Origin: a virus
Virus record (IMG/VR): IMGVR_UViG_3300005935_000106
Coordinates: 1-26,863 of that record
DNA length: 26,863 nucleotides
Strand: one strand, 5' to 3'
Both the position numbers and the translations under genes were made by a program. Below, in pieces: positions 13,254-22,424 of the stretch (position 1 is the stretch's first letter; each line of letters starts with the position of its first letter). The notes under the pieces were generated by a model that was given only the letters and a program-made list of their open reading frames with translations, was not told the DNA's origin and did not search any database.

Positions 13254-14772
13254 AATCGAATTCATATCTAAGGACCAAGTAACTAAAACCATCACTAAGA
13301 TAGAGAAAAAACTTGGCAGTTTGTCAAAAAAACTACAGAAAAATAATAAGAAAACCGAAACTTCTTTTATAAAAATGTCCAATGTTGTTGAGACCGCATT
13401 AGGAGTATCTATTGCGGGGGTTATTTCCAGAACAGCTAATGAAGTAAAAGAATTTTTCAAATCATCCATAAAAGGTGCTTTAGAATTTGAAAATGAATTA
13501 AGGGCGTTAGAGATCCAAACTAGAGGAACCGCCAAAGCATTTATTACAGATTTAAAAGTTGCGACCAAAGGATTAGTTTCTGATTTAAACCTTGCAAAAT
13601 CAGCTAATAGGGCTTTAGCTTTAGGTATTGAAAAGGCAAGACTTCCTGAGTTATTTGAAGCAGCAGCCGCTAGAGGTAAGGTGTTAGGAGTTGATGTTAC
13701 ACAAGCCCTTGATGATATTTCATTAGGAATAGGTAGAGGGAGTAAGCTTATTCTGGATAACTTAGGTATTATATTCGATCTTGGTGCTGAATATGATAAT
13801 TATGCTAAAACATTAAATAAAACGTCTGCTGAATTAACTGAATTTGAAAAAAAACAAGCATTGACAAATGCAGTTATTAATAGCACCACGGTATTATTAT
13901 CAAGATTACAAGGAGCACAACAAACAACTCAAGATAGAATTGAAGAATTATCTGCATCTTTTGAGAACTTTAAAATAACAATCGGTTCAGGATTAAAAAC
14001 TGCATTAGAATATGCTATCAATGGTTTTTCTTTATTAGATGAAGCAATCGTTGCCGCACAAGTTGAAATAGATGCGTTTAATGAAAAGAACGAACAATCC
14101 ATAAGTATTTTAGAACGAATAAATCAAGCCGAACAGAATTTGGCAGAATCCAGAAAAGGTTTCTTAGAAGGTAATGTTCAAAAAACAAAAGAAGAATTAG
14201 ATATAGAACGACAAATCGCAATTAAGCGTGCTGAAATTGCTAAAACTCAACAACAATTATCTGCGGATATCGGTAAAGGTATATCTAAAGACGAACTTGT
14301 GAAAGCAAATGAATCGATATTAATGCAGCAAAAAGCAGTCGATAAACTTAGTACAAAACTTTCACAATTTAAAGAAATAGCAAAAGGCGCATTTACTGCG
14401 GCACAAATATCTGCGGAAGAAGAAGGGGCGTTACCAGAACAGCAATTACCCGGAATAGAAAATCTTGAAACATTTTATGCTAAACAAATAGATACTATAA
14501 AGAAAAAACAGGAAGAATTAAATACGACTGTAATAAATGGTGCAAAAGAGTTAAATGAATTGATCATCGGAAATGGTGAAGAATTGACAAGAACAAATGA
14601 TAAAATAAATAATCTTGCTTTAGCATATGCCGAAGTTAAAAAAGTCGTTGAAGAAATTAAAGGTTTACAAGTCGATATCAATGAGGAAATTGATAAACAA
14701 TTAGAAAAACAAAAAGCTTCTCTTGCACAAACTCTTTTTCCAGATTTTGCAATGATAAACACTTTGAGGTAG
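13237..14772 (+). CDS. Tape measure protein
   Basis: This 511-residue protein is dominated by helix. It has a basic N-terminus with heptads (KTITKIEKKLGSLSKKLQKN), an Ala/Gly-rich and mildly hydrophobic segment around residues 50-70, a middle section ELFEAAAARGKVLGVDVTQA with LDDISLGIGRGSKLILDNLG that is typical of tape measure proteins of the phage tail length family, and long coiled coils to the end. It sits directly after the tail chaperone pair. It fills the tail tube and sets its length; by the usual rule of about 0.15 nm per residue, the tail would be near 75 nm. No lysozyme or peptidase domain is seen at this short length. The start overlaps the frameshifted frame. Confidence 0.85.
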   Translation: MTNKAEIEFISKDQVTKTITKIEKKLGSLSKKLQKNNKKTETSFIKMSNVVETALGVSIAGVISRTANEVKEFFKSSIKGALEFENELRALEIQTRGTAKAFITDLKVATKGLVSDLNLAKSANRALALGIEKARLPELFEAAAARGKVLGVDVTQALDDISLGIGRGSKLILDNLGIIFDLGAEYDNYAKTLNKTSAELTEFEKKQALTNAVINSTTVLLSRLQGAQQTTQDRIEELSASFENFKITIGSGLKTALEYAINGFSLLDEAIVAAQVEIDAFNEKNEQSISILERINQAEQNLAESRKGFLEGNVQKTKEELDIERQIAIKRAEIAKTQQQLSADIGKGISKDELVKANESILMQQKAVDKLSTKLSQFKEIAKGAFTAAQISAEEEGALPEQQLPGIENLETFYAKQIDTIKKKQEELNTTVINGAKELNELIIGNGEELTRTNDKINNLALAYAEVKKVVEEIKGLQVDINEEIDKQLEKQKASLAQTLFPDFAMINTLR

Positions 14773-14777
14773 ATAAC

Positions 14778-15188
14778 ATGACAATTACAGTAAGAGAATT
14801 AAATGCGACAGGAACGATAATATTTCAAACTACTGCCAGTGTTAATGGTAGACCTCCAACCATATTCTTTAAGCAAGGCAGTTTTGCAAGAAATCCTGCG
14901 CCAGATTGGGTCACTAATAAAGCGAATGGTAGAACTGGTAATTATAAACATTTCAACGGTACTGATGATGAAGCGATAAAAATCATAATAGTTCTTTTGG
15001 GTTCTAATAGAAAAGTCAATCTTCAAACTATCCGTGCAATTGAAAATCAGGTTATCTATATCGATGATGGTGATTTAGATTCAAACAATAATGGGTCTTA
15101 TGTCGTACTTGGAAAACCCACAATAACATATAGGGAATCAATCGGAAAGATGGAATACAGTGCGAATTTAGAACAATATAATAATTAA
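14778..15188 (+). CDS. Tail tip protein, possible distal tail component
   Basis: This 136-residue beta-rich protein follows the tape measure gene. GAGGTAGAT in front of the ATG is a good binding site. The sequence starts with strands (TITVRELNATGTIIFQTTAS), then GRPPTIFFKQGSFARNPAPD, and has DDEAIKIIIVLLGSNRKVNL towards the end, with a final strand region KPTITYRESIGKMEYSANLE. Size and order suggest a baseplate or distal tail protein that links the tube to the hub encoded next. I do not recognise a named family. Confidence 0.5.
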   Translation: MTITVRELNATGTIIFQTTASVNGRPPTIFFKQGSFARNPAPDWVTNKANGRTGNYKHFNGTDDEAIKIIIVLLGSNRKVNLQTIRAIENQVIYIDDGDLDSNNNGSYVVLGKPTITYRESIGKMEYSANLEQYNN

Positions 15189-15190
15189 AA

Positions 15191-17662
15191 ATGGCATTAA
15201 GCAAAACCGTATTTATTGGGGAAGTAGAAGTTACTAATTTCATTATTGGAAATAATGGTTTTGATAATGGATTTAAAGATATTCCCGAAGCTAATTTCCG
15301 TTTAGATTCAAGCATCCCGATGGATTTAAACTACGGTGACGATGTTTATCAATATATTAATTTCGATTCTGATTTCAAACATTTTGGAGGTTACATCTCG
15401 TCTATTGTAACACAAGATTTCTTTCACACAATAATAGCCCGTGGTTTTGCATATAAAGCCAGAGAGACGACCTTTACTGGGCGTTTCCGACAAGATACAG
15501 GCAACGGTAATATGAAGACAATACTCATAGCAATAATCACAGAGAAGTTCCCTGATTGGACTTATGACGATACTAGCATCCCCGATATCGATTATGATTT
15601 TGTAACTAAAACTTTCAATACTGAATATGTCGATGGGATATTTAATACGTTTGCAGATTTAGTGAAACGTATTTGGACTGTTGATAAAAATAAGAAATTT
15701 TCCTTTGTTGTAGAGACTACAACCGATACAGGATTCATAGCACAGAAGCCAGGTAATATTTCGGGCAATATCGCAAAATTAAAAGATGATACTAGATTCG
15801 CTAATATAGTGCGTGTCGAGGGAAAACAATATCCCGTTACTTTTAAACAAGAATTTGTTGGAACTGGAACTCCGAAAGAATACGCCCTGAGTGCATTTCC
15901 GAGTGCAACAACCCAATTACAATACGATGATGGAACCAATATAAGCGCAACTTTAGAAGGTGCCGATGATTATGACGATCCTGATACTTATGATGCATAT
16001 TTTAAACCTGATGTGCCTTCGTTGAAATTTAATGTCGATACTGTAAACCTTGATACAATACAAGTTATAAATCAAAGCAAGGCGAGAATTACTGAGGAGA
16101 TTCCGTATGCTGATAGTATTGAATTTTATAATCATGAGAAAGTTGTTATTATTACAAATGATTATATTGAATCGCAAGATGAAGCATACAATATTGCTAA
16201 AAATTATGGGGATGCATTTTCTTTTATTTTAGAAGGATTTGAGTTCGATATCCAAATAACGTCTCAACAAGATATTACAGATGTTCAACCAAATAACAAG
16301 ATACAATTTATTGATTCTAAGAATAATGCTTTTTATACAGTAACCAGAGTAAGTGTGAATGAAAGATCATCCGATGGTTTAACATACAGAGTTGTTTTAA
16401 ATATTTCTCCTAAAAACGCTTTATTTGCTTTAAACGATATACTTCGGGACCTCAATAAACGCGGTATCTCCGATTCTTCAGGTCAGGTCTTAACCAAGTT
16501 TTTATACTATGGTACAAATATCTATATCGAGAATACAAATCTTTCTTTGTTTAGTCAAGACACAGACGATGGCACGTTCATATTACAAAATACAGATCAA
16601 CAAGATAATAGAAGCCTCATGGTGGAGATTTATTCTAATTGTGATGATGTATCAAGTTGGACTCCTAACGATTGTACCCTATCTGAAAATACAGATCTTT
16701 ATTATGTTGATGAAGGCCATGCAATTAATATAGTTAAAACTTCCGCTATTGTAGATGAATGCAATGTTGATAATGCATATACTGGCGAAGACCTTACTGA
16801 TTTTAAATTCTCAAACTTATTCAGAATAAAAGATAATACAACACTTGCTAAATTAGATTATGTAGAGCTTCGTTTAACTGATTCAACAGGTAAATATGCC
16901 TATGAGAGAATGACTTCTGCAGAAATGATAACGCCAGGACTAACAACGCCCACAAGTTGGAATTTTCTTGAAGTCAGTACAACAACTCCCGAAGGTGTCG
17001 GTGGAACTGGTACTCCCGATTTTACAGATATCACAACTCCGAGTTTACGTGTGAAATTTAATAATGTTACCGATACGTTGGCTGAAGGAGATTTTATTAT
17101 GGATAATTTCATTTATTATGATGAGGCTAATGTTGTAAGTCTTGTAACTCCTGGCATAACTTATCCCGGTATAATGCGAGAAGATTTCACAACATCCGAA
17201 TCAGAAGTCATAGTTTCAAATTTGGGAAATACATTTAGAGAACGTTTTGAAAATAGTGAGTTCATTGATTCAAGTAGTACCGGAACGCATAATGAATCCG
17301 CCGACACTTATACGCTTACAGCTTCGGAAATCCTTCTTACTAAATTACAATATAAAGATATTTTTAATATTGCTGCTTTATTATTATCGTTAGATAGTGA
17401 TGATGATACTAGCGACCTTAAAGCCGAGTTTAGTTTCACTGAAGGCGATGATTGGATTGTCGTTCCCATAGGTTCTCTTACAAATATTGCGGGCATAATT
17501 AATTTCGGTACAAGCCCTATTTTTTCTGCAGTATTCCCTTGGATATTTAATGATGCTGGTGGAACTCAAGGTTCTTCGATGATGATGCGACTTACGAATG
17601 AAGGCGCAACAGATATAACGATTAATAAATATTTTGTATTTTATAATGTTGAGGGGTCATGA
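15191..17662 (+). CDS. Baseplate hub / tail tip protein with C-terminal beta-sandwich region
   Basis: This 823-residue protein starts two bases after the previous stop. The first ~420 residues resemble tail hub proteins of the gp27/gpJ-like group: GEVEVTNFIIGN, DIPEANFRLDSS, VKRIWTVDKNKKFSFVVE, then DEAYNIAKNYGDAF and DVQPNNKIQFID, which recall the 'a-x-x-l-A-x-x-l-L-x-x-y' and 'l-x-p-G-d-x-v' segments of hub domains. The second half (about 430-823) is rich in Asp, Thr, Ser and Asn with repeated strand patterns and three Cys, and could hold one or two carbohydrate-binding-like beta sandwiches. It would form the tail tip and touch the host surface. No peptidase or glycosidase motif is visible. 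Confidence 0.65.
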   Translation: MALSKTVFIGEVEVTNFIIGNNGFDNGFKDIPEANFRLDSSIPMDLNYGDDVYQYINFDSDFKHFGGYISSIVTQDFFHTIIARGFAYKARETTFTGRFRQDTGNGNMKTILIAIITEKFPDWTYDDTSIPDIDYDFVTKTFNTEYVDGIFNTFADLVKRIWTVDKNKKFSFVVETTTDTGFIAQKPGNISGNIAKLKDDTRFANIVRVEGKQYPVTFKQEFVGTGTPKEYALSAFPSATTQLQYDDGTNISATLEGADDYDDPDTYDAYFKPDVPSLKFNVDTVNLDTIQVINQSKARITEEIPYADSIEFYNHEKVVIITNDYIESQDEAYNIAKNYGDAFSFILEGFEFDIQITSQQDITDVQPNNKIQFIDSKNNAFYTVTRVSVNERSSDGLTYRVVLNISPKNALFALNDILRDLNKRGISDSSGQVLTKFLYYGTNIYIENTNLSLFSQDTDDGTFILQNTDQQDNRSLMVEIYSNCDDVSSWTPNDCTLSENTDLYYVDEGHAINIVKTSAIVDECNVDNAYTGEDLTDFKFSNLFRIKDNTTLAKLDYVELRLTDSTGKYAYERMTSAEMITPGLTTPTSWNFLEVSTTTPEGVGGTGTPDFTDITTPSLRVKFNNVTDTLAEGDFIMDNFIYYDEANVVSLVTPGITYPGIMREDFTTSESEVIVSNLGNTFRERFENSEFIDSSSTGTHNESADTYTLTASEILLTKLQYKDIFNIAALLLSLDSDDDTSDLKAEFSFTEGDDWIVVPIGSLTNIAGIINFGTSPIFSAVFPWIFNDAGGTQGSSMMMRLTNEGATDITINKYFVFYNVEGS

Positions 17663-17937
17663 TGACTTGGGACGAAACTAAGAAAAATGCAGCAGACCCT
17701 AATAATCCGGCTTCCGATGAACAATTACCTGCACCAGAATATAACGCCATGGTTACTGATCAGAAACTCAGAGGTAAATGGGAACTTGATGGCGATACTG
17801 CGTTTATGGTGGTGCCCGCTCAATTAGGTACTCCCGAGATTTTTGAATTCAGAGACAAGGATGGAAACCCTTTTTTCAGATATAATAAGACTAAGGACAT
17901 AACATATTTGAAAGGTAGAGTTAGTAAATTAGTCTAA
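17659..17937 (+). CDS. Small tail appendage protein
   Basis: This 92-residue protein overlaps the end of the hub gene by four bases; GAGGGG lies just before the ATG, and the second ATG at 17662 is equally possible. The N-terminal half is polar and Pro/Ala-rich (PNNPASDEQLPAPEYNAM). The C-terminal half is FEFRDKDGNPFFRYNKTKDI followed by a short strand, the 'F-x-x-r-D-x-d-G-N-x-x-f-R' pattern common at the root of phage fibre and tail spike proteins. It probably connects the hub to fibres. The name is by pattern and order. Confidence 0.5.
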   Translation: MMTWDETKKNAADPNNPASDEQLPAPEYNAMVTDQKLRGKWELDGDTAFMVVPAQLGTPEIFEFRDKDGNPFFRYNKTKDITYLKGRVSKLV

Positions 17938-17949
17938 TAATATAAAAAC

Positions 17950-17965
17950 AACAATAATATAATAA
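17950..17965 (+). promoter_or_regulatory. Weak TATA-like element before the fibre genes
   Basis: CAATAATATAATAAAG is centred about 16-20 bases before the ATG at 17974, and AATATAAAA at 17937-17945 is centred about 33 bases before it. Either may drive a start near 17974, which has no GGTGA site. The evidence is weak because the spacer is AT-rich throughout. Confidence 0.35.
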
Positions 17966-17973
17966 AGATAAAA

Positions 17974-18375
17974 ATGGCTTTAACGGTAAGTATAGCGAAT
18001 GATGACCTTCTGGAAGAAGAAGCTCAAAACATATACGATAGTTATAAATATATAACTGTTGGAACTGGCGCTTCTTTGTTTAATAGTTCAACAGTACAAT
18101 TAACTACGCCTGTTGAAATCACAACACCTAATTTTAATAAAGAAGAGACGACAGATTCGTATATAACCGGAAGATCTTTTGTGAAATTTTTTAGAATATT
18201 ATCAGGAGAACCAGTATCTCAACCTGTTAATATTGCTGAAGTTGGTCTTGTTAAAACTTCTACAAATACGCCAGGACCCGGAATATATGCAAATTTAAGT
18301 GTGGCACAAACAAAAGATAATACAGTTCAACATAAATGGAGAGCATCTCTGAGAGTAAATAGACAAGGTGAATAA
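17974..18375 (+). CDS. Tail structural protein, putative fibre subunit
   Basis: This 133-residue protein is beta-rich, Thr/Ser-rich and low in Lys: TVSIANDDLLEEEAQNIYDS, then YITVGTGASLFNSSTVQLTT and FVKFFRILSGEPVSQPVNIA, ending WRASLRVNRQGE. The strand 'a-E-v-G-l-v' and 'y-A-x-l-s-v-a-q-t-K' pattern is similar to small tail collar or fibre base proteins. It is in series with other tail tip genes and is followed after two bases by the next one. No named domain recognised. Confidence 0.5.
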   Translation: MALTVSIANDDLLEEEAQNIYDSYKYITVGTGASLFNSSTVQLTTPVEITTPNFNKEETTDSYITGRSFVKFFRILSGEPVSQPVNIAEVGLVKTSTNTPGPGIYANLSVAQTKDNTVQHKWRASLRVNRQGE

Positions 18376-18377
18376 TT

Positions 18378-19313
18378 ATGTCAGATTTTCAAGAATTCCA
18401 AACTACAAATTTAAGTCCAACGGGTTTAAATGAAATGTTTAGAAAGAATTTAACAATAAGCCATCAAGCAATGATTGACGCCATACATACGCTTCAAGTT
18501 TCTGCAGGTTCTGAAATTGGAACTATAGAAAAAGAAGATATAATACGTGATATATTTAATGATACCACTGGTTTTTTTAATACTATAGATACTGGTAACA
18601 CAACAGCTCAATTCTTATCAGATCATTATACTGCTTCAATAACAGACGGATCTCCCGCATCTTCTACAGAAGCTTCATACAATGATGACAATGCTACAAT
18701 TACAACAGCGTGTACTTGTATAAATACTGGTTTTGTTTCTAAGGTTGTTTTTTCACATGGTACTACAAATCAAACAACTACTTTCATAAAATCAGATTAT
18801 TCAGAAATGATAGTTGCGGGGGATAGTTTTACAGTTGTTTCACAAACATTTAACGTACAAATAAAAAATGCCAGCGGTACAGTCATTGCAACAAAAACGC
18901 ATTCAGATACTGGCGGGTCTAATATTAGAAAATCTGGCAAATCATATACGGGTACCGATTTCTCAATGTCTTCAACTTATTTTCCTGGCAACCATGGAGC
19001 TGCTGCAAATGGCGAGATTGAATTTACCCCAGTAATATTAGGGGTTGGTGTTGTTCAAACTAACGCACAGTTCAGTGAAGGAGATAACATAACTGGTATA
19101 TTTGCAACCGGAAGAAAAGATGATGATGGAACTAATTTAATCACTTATGATGTGAGTTCTGATAATGGAAGTACATATACAACGGGATTATCGTTAAATG
19201 AAATTAACACTATAACTTCAACAGAAGGAAATGACTTAATAGTTAAATTCAACATCCCTGCAAATTTAGATATTAAATTATATGGGTATTCATTACAAGT
19301 TGGACGATCTTAA
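18378..19313 (+). CDS. Tail fibre or receptor-binding-like protein
   Basis: This 311-residue protein has a short helical N-terminus (LNEMFRKNLTISHQAMIDAI) that could attach to the tail, then a long Thr, Ser, Asn, Gly and Asp-rich beta region. Two Cys occur close together in TACTCIN (about residues 111-117). The end, DLIVKFNIPANLDIKLYGYS, looks like the last strands of a jelly-roll. Its composition fits an exposed fibre domain. It has no signal peptide, unlike the next gene. The assignment is by composition and order. Confidence 0.5.
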   Translation: MSDFQEFQTTNLSPTGLNEMFRKNLTISHQAMIDAIHTLQVSAGSEIGTIEKEDIIRDIFNDTTGFFNTIDTGNTTAQFLSDHYTASITDGSPASSTEASYNDDNATITTACTCINTGFVSKVVFSHGTTNQTTTFIKSDYSEMIVAGDSFTVVSQTFNVQIKNASGTVIATKTHSDTGGSNIRKSGKSYTGTDFSMSSTYFPGNHGAAANGEIEFTPVILGVGVVQTNAQFSEGDNITGIFATGRKDDDGTNLITYDVSSDNGSTYTTGLSLNEINTITSTEGNDLIVKFNIPANLDIKLYGYSLQVGRS

Positions 19314-22007
19314 ATGAAATCTAAATTAATACTTGGACTTGTATTTATTATTTTATTATTTTCTTCTTTTTCGTTAGCTTACGATCCTTATGCATTCCAG
19401 TTTCTTAATTCATCAGATGATACTGTTGTTACTATTGGCGGAGAGCATTATGGTGATATTAATGCTACTAGAAATATAATGACCGCTTCTTTAAATGTTA
19501 CAGATATTGGGTATTTTGGAAGTGGTGATTATCAAGCAATTATCCCTTATAGCGAGTTTGGTTTAGCAGGTTTTTTTTCAAATGGATCAGATAATTGGGT
19601 AACATTAGGAGGTTGGCAATATGGCTTAGATGTTGGCGGTGATGCATCTTTTAACAAGAACCTTGCAGTAGATAATTCAATTCATGCACAAAATGATATT
19701 ACAGCAAATGACCAATTAATAGGTGGAAGTGTGACTGCAAATTGGGCTTCTTTGGGTAGTTTTTATACTAACTATTTATTTTCTAATTTTTCAGGACCTG
19801 TTACTATCTATGATTATCTTAATGTTACAAATACAACGTATCTTGATAATGATAAATGTTCTGCAGGTGATTTTTTGACTTCAGATACTACTACTGGTGA
19901 AGTGAGTTGTGATACTCCTACAAGTGGTGGCACAAGTTATTGGAATCAATCTGATGATTATTTATTTCCGATAAACCTTAGTAAAAAGGTTGGAATTGGA
20001 ACAAATAGTCCGGACGTAAACTTAGATATTAATGGATCAGGGGATGTAGAAGTAACCATTCAAAGTTCAGATAATAATGCAATATTAAATTTAGAAGCTG
20101 ATACCGGAAATACTGCTTCAGGTTCTGCACAAGACATACGTATAAACTTGCTAACTGGCGGTACTAAGAAAGCAGAAATGACATGGATTGAACAAGATGA
20201 TGCCTTTGCAATCAATGCTTATACATTTGATAATAATCAGTTTGTTGTCTCTGGTACTAATAAGCGTGTAGGTATTGGAACATTCACTCCTTCTGAAGCT
20301 TTAGAAGTTAATGGAAATATCAAGATCACTGGTAATGGAATCATAGACGATAATTTAACTGTTAATGGGTTTGTAGGAATTAATACAACTAGCCCTACTT
20401 CAGCATTAGAAGTTAATGGTATATTAACATTTACAAATGAATCACCTACAGGAGTAGCAAAAGGGATACACTTTTTTGATGATTTTAAGTATGGGATTGA
20501 AGCAAATACATTTGAGGATGCAGAAACTGATTATGGTATGTGGTATCCTTATCTTGCTATTGAATCTAATTTTCTAATAATAAGTAGTAATGCTACTGAA
20601 AGACGTCAGAATATATTTGGTAATTTTGAATCTCAAGCAATTTTTGTATCTTCTAGTACCGGTACAACATTACAACTTTACGGTGATGATCCTTATGGCT
20701 CTGACCGTGAAGCAATAGTATTACACCCAGGTGGTCAATCTACATTTTCTCACGGAGATGTAATTGTAGGTCCTGGTGGTGGATATGGTGCATTCACAGT
20801 TCATGGAAACACGGCTTTAAAAGATAATTTAACTGTTGATGGACTTATGGCACAAAATGCGTACGGTGTGGTTAATAAATTTGGAAGTCAAAATCCAAGT
20901 TTTAATCATGTTTATTCAACTGCTAGTGCAGGATTTGCGTTTAACAAAGATATAGATCTAGTCAGTTCAGGAGGTTATAATTTCGGTTCTGCATCGTATT
21001 ATGCGAATGGAGTAAATTATAAAGTATTATACGATAGAGGTTGTATTGTTGATATAGATTCGGAGGAAGCAAAGAACCTTATTAAAAATTTAGGCACAAA
21101 ACGAATTTCACAAACAGAAGCTATCGAGAAGATTGCTAATAATGATTTTATTAATAATACTATGTTTGATATGCAATTACGTAGAGATAAACAACTCGAT
21201 AAAATGAAAGCTGTTGGTAAGAAAAAACTTGCCGAATTATCATTAGATGAAGTAGAAGCTGTTCGAGATTTAAACGATCAAAGTTTAGCAATAACAAGTA
21301 AATCTTCAGGTCTCAGTGCAGAAGAAAAATTTGAAGTTGCAGCAGTAATAAAAGAAGATTTCAAAACATATAAGGATTATGCACTTAATGAAGTTGAAGC
21401 TGTACCCTTGACAGAAGAAGAAGAGATTGATGATATTGCGAAACTATTCGCATCACGAAGATATAGAACAATAGACGTAGATGGAGAAATTTATTATGAA
21501 GGTCTTGCAGATTCTGATGGCAAAGAAGACATGCCATTATTAGACTATTCTGATTTTCCAGATTATATATATGATGACGGAACTTATATCGCAGAAAATG
21601 ATATGTATGATGATGCAGGAGATACTTCTAAATTATTATATAGAAAAGGCGATAAAGTACAAGGCAGAGAAGGAGTAGATGTTTCAGGAATTATAGCCAT
21701 GCTTATTTCGACAAGTAAAGCGGTAATTTACGAGAACGAAGAATTACTCAGTCGTGTTGAAGAATTAGAAAAAGAATTATCATTGAAAAAATTAGAAGAT
21801 AGAATAAAAGTATTAGAAGAAATGTTAGATGTTAAAGAACTATCTCCTACAGAATTCAACTGTTTTGATGAAAAGCATATACTATCAGATACTAGAGAAT
21901 GTCCTGGTGGACTTAGTAGTATAAATGATGACGGGTTACAAACTAGATGCTATAATGAAATATCAGGTTGGTATGTGTGTAGTTATGGATGGATGAAAGC
22001 AGGATGA
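19314..22007 (+). CDS. Exported fibre-like adhesin with VGIGT beta repeats and C-terminal coiled coil
   Basis: This 897-residue protein begins with a clear signal peptide: Lys at 2 and 4, hydrophobic core LILGLVFIILLFSSFS, cleavage likely after Ala22 in SLA-YDP. After this come NVT/NAT/NTT-rich beta segments, and three copies of a fibre repeat starting KVGIGTNSP (about 223), RVGIGTFTP (318) and FVGINTTSP (352), each followed by a strand ending in 'l-x-x-N-G'. This repeat is usual in tail fibres that end in self-chaperoning domains. Residues about 580-720 are charged and helical. A leucine-heptad coiled coil lies near 795-840, and the last 50 residues carry four Cys, as in an extracellular disulfide-bonded cap. 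The signal peptide is odd for a virion fibre assembled in the cytoplasm. It could be a surface protein displayed on the infected cell, or a captured host adhesin. Confidence 0.75.
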   Translation: MKSKLILGLVFIILLFSSFSLAYDPYAFQFLNSSDDTVVTIGGEHYGDINATRNIMTASLNVTDIGYFGSGDYQAIIPYSEFGLAGFFSNGSDNWVTLGGWQYGLDVGGDASFNKNLAVDNSIHAQNDITANDQLIGGSVTANWASLGSFYTNYLFSNFSGPVTIYDYLNVTNTTYLDNDKCSAGDFLTSDTTTGEVSCDTPTSGGTSYWNQSDDYLFPINLSKKVGIGTNSPDVNLDINGSGDVEVTIQSSDNNAILNLEADTGNTASGSAQDIRINLLTGGTKKAEMTWIEQDDAFAINAYTFDNNQFVVSGTNKRVGIGTFTPSEALEVNGNIKITGNGIIDDNLTVNGFVGINTTSPTSALEVNGILTFTNESPTGVAKGIHFFDDFKYGIEANTFEDAETDYGMWYPYLAIESNFLIISSNATERRQNIFGNFESQAIFVSSSTGTTLQLYGDDPYGSDREAIVLHPGGQSTFSHGDVIVGPGGGYGAFTVHGNTALKDNLTVDGLMAQNAYGVVNKFGSQNPSFNHVYSTASAGFAFNKDIDLVSSGGYNFGSASYYANGVNYKVLYDRGCIVDIDSEEAKNLIKNLGTKRISQTEAIEKIANNDFINNTMFDMQLRRDKQLDKMKAVGKKKLAELSLDEVEAVRDLNDQSLAITSKSSGLSAEEKFEVAAVIKEDFKTYKDYALNEVEAVPLTEEEEIDDIAKLFASRRYRTIDVDGEIYYEGLADSDGKEDMPLLDYSDFPDYIYDDGTYIAENDMYDDAGDTSKLLYRKGDKVQGREGVDVSGIIAMLISTSKAVIYENEELLSRVEELEKELSLKKLEDRIKVLEEMLDVKELSPTEFNCFDEKHILSDTRECPGGLSSINDDGLQTRCYNEISGWYVCSYGWMKAG

Positions 22008-22186
22008 TAAAATTGAATAAATTTTTACTTTTTTTATTAAAAAGCTGTCTAAATTCTTTATGGAATTTTATAGACAAAAACAAAGATGGCAAGATCGACA
22101 AAGCAGAATTGAGTTCAATAAAAGGCTCAGTAACTCGATTAAAAAATATCATCGCTAAACAGTTTCCAAAGAAAAAGAAAAATTAA
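22004..22186 (+). CDS. EF-hand mini-protein with hydrophobic N-terminus
   Basis: This 60-residue protein overlaps the adhesin stop (ATGA), so it is coupled to it. Residues 4-18 (LNKFLLFLLKSCLNSLW) are hydrophobic, either a short membrane anchor or signal. Residues 24-35 are DKNKDGKIDKAE, a complete EF-hand calcium loop with Asp1, Asn3, Asp5, Gly6, Ile8, Asp9 and Glu12 in place. A basic helix and the end KKKKN follow. A single EF-hand usually works as a pair, so it may dimerise or bind a partner. The coupling suggests it acts with the adhesin, perhaps as a calcium-dependent attachment factor, but that is inference. Confidence 0.6.
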   Translation: MIKLNKFLLFLLKSCLNSLWNFIDKNKDGKIDKAELSSIKGSVTRLKNIIAKQFPKKKKN

Positions 22187-22284
22187 TACTCAGTGTTTTC
22201 TAGCCCTTGTCTTATACCACCCCCGATGTTTTGGCAAAGGCGCACTATGTTTTAGCCTGTTGTTATCACTCCGATTGCAGCAGG
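22187..22284. other. Intergenic segment with one hairpin, no gene seen
   Basis: This stretch separates the tail block from the early-type genes. It is less AT-rich than its neighbours. The one structure I see is CCTGTTG at 22255-22261 pairing with CAGCAGG at 22277-22283 (seven pairs, one G-U). Scattered T runs may serve as a weak terminator for the tail operon. No coding frame is supported. Confidence 0.4.
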
Positions 22285-22293
22285 TTTATATTT
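22285..22293 (+). promoter_or_regulatory. TATA box of the 33-codon gene
   Basis: TTTATATTT is centred about 23 bases before the ATG at 22312, in the leaderless pattern. It marks the likely first transcription unit of the accessory region. Confidence 0.55.
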
Positions 22294-22311
22294 ATGTAAC
22301 ATTTGTTCAAA

Positions 22312-22413
22312 ATGGATATACCTATTGAAATAAGACGTTTATTTGTATATTCGGGTTTTGAAGAATTCAAGGCATCAGAAAAGAAAGAATCTTATTATTA
22401 TATGAAAAAATAA
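22312..22413 (+). CDS. 33-residue mini-protein
   Basis: A 33-codon frame has its own promoter at leaderless distance. The peptide, MDIPIEIRRLFVYSGFEEFK then a basic/aromatic end with three Tyr in a row, has a compact mix of hydrophobic and charged residues, unlike random AT-rich translation. It is followed after 11 bases by the next gene, so the two likely form one unit. No family recognised. Confidence 0.4.
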   Translation: MDIPIEIRRLFVYSGFEEFKASEKKESYYYMKK

Positions 22414-22424
22414 AGTTGATTAAT

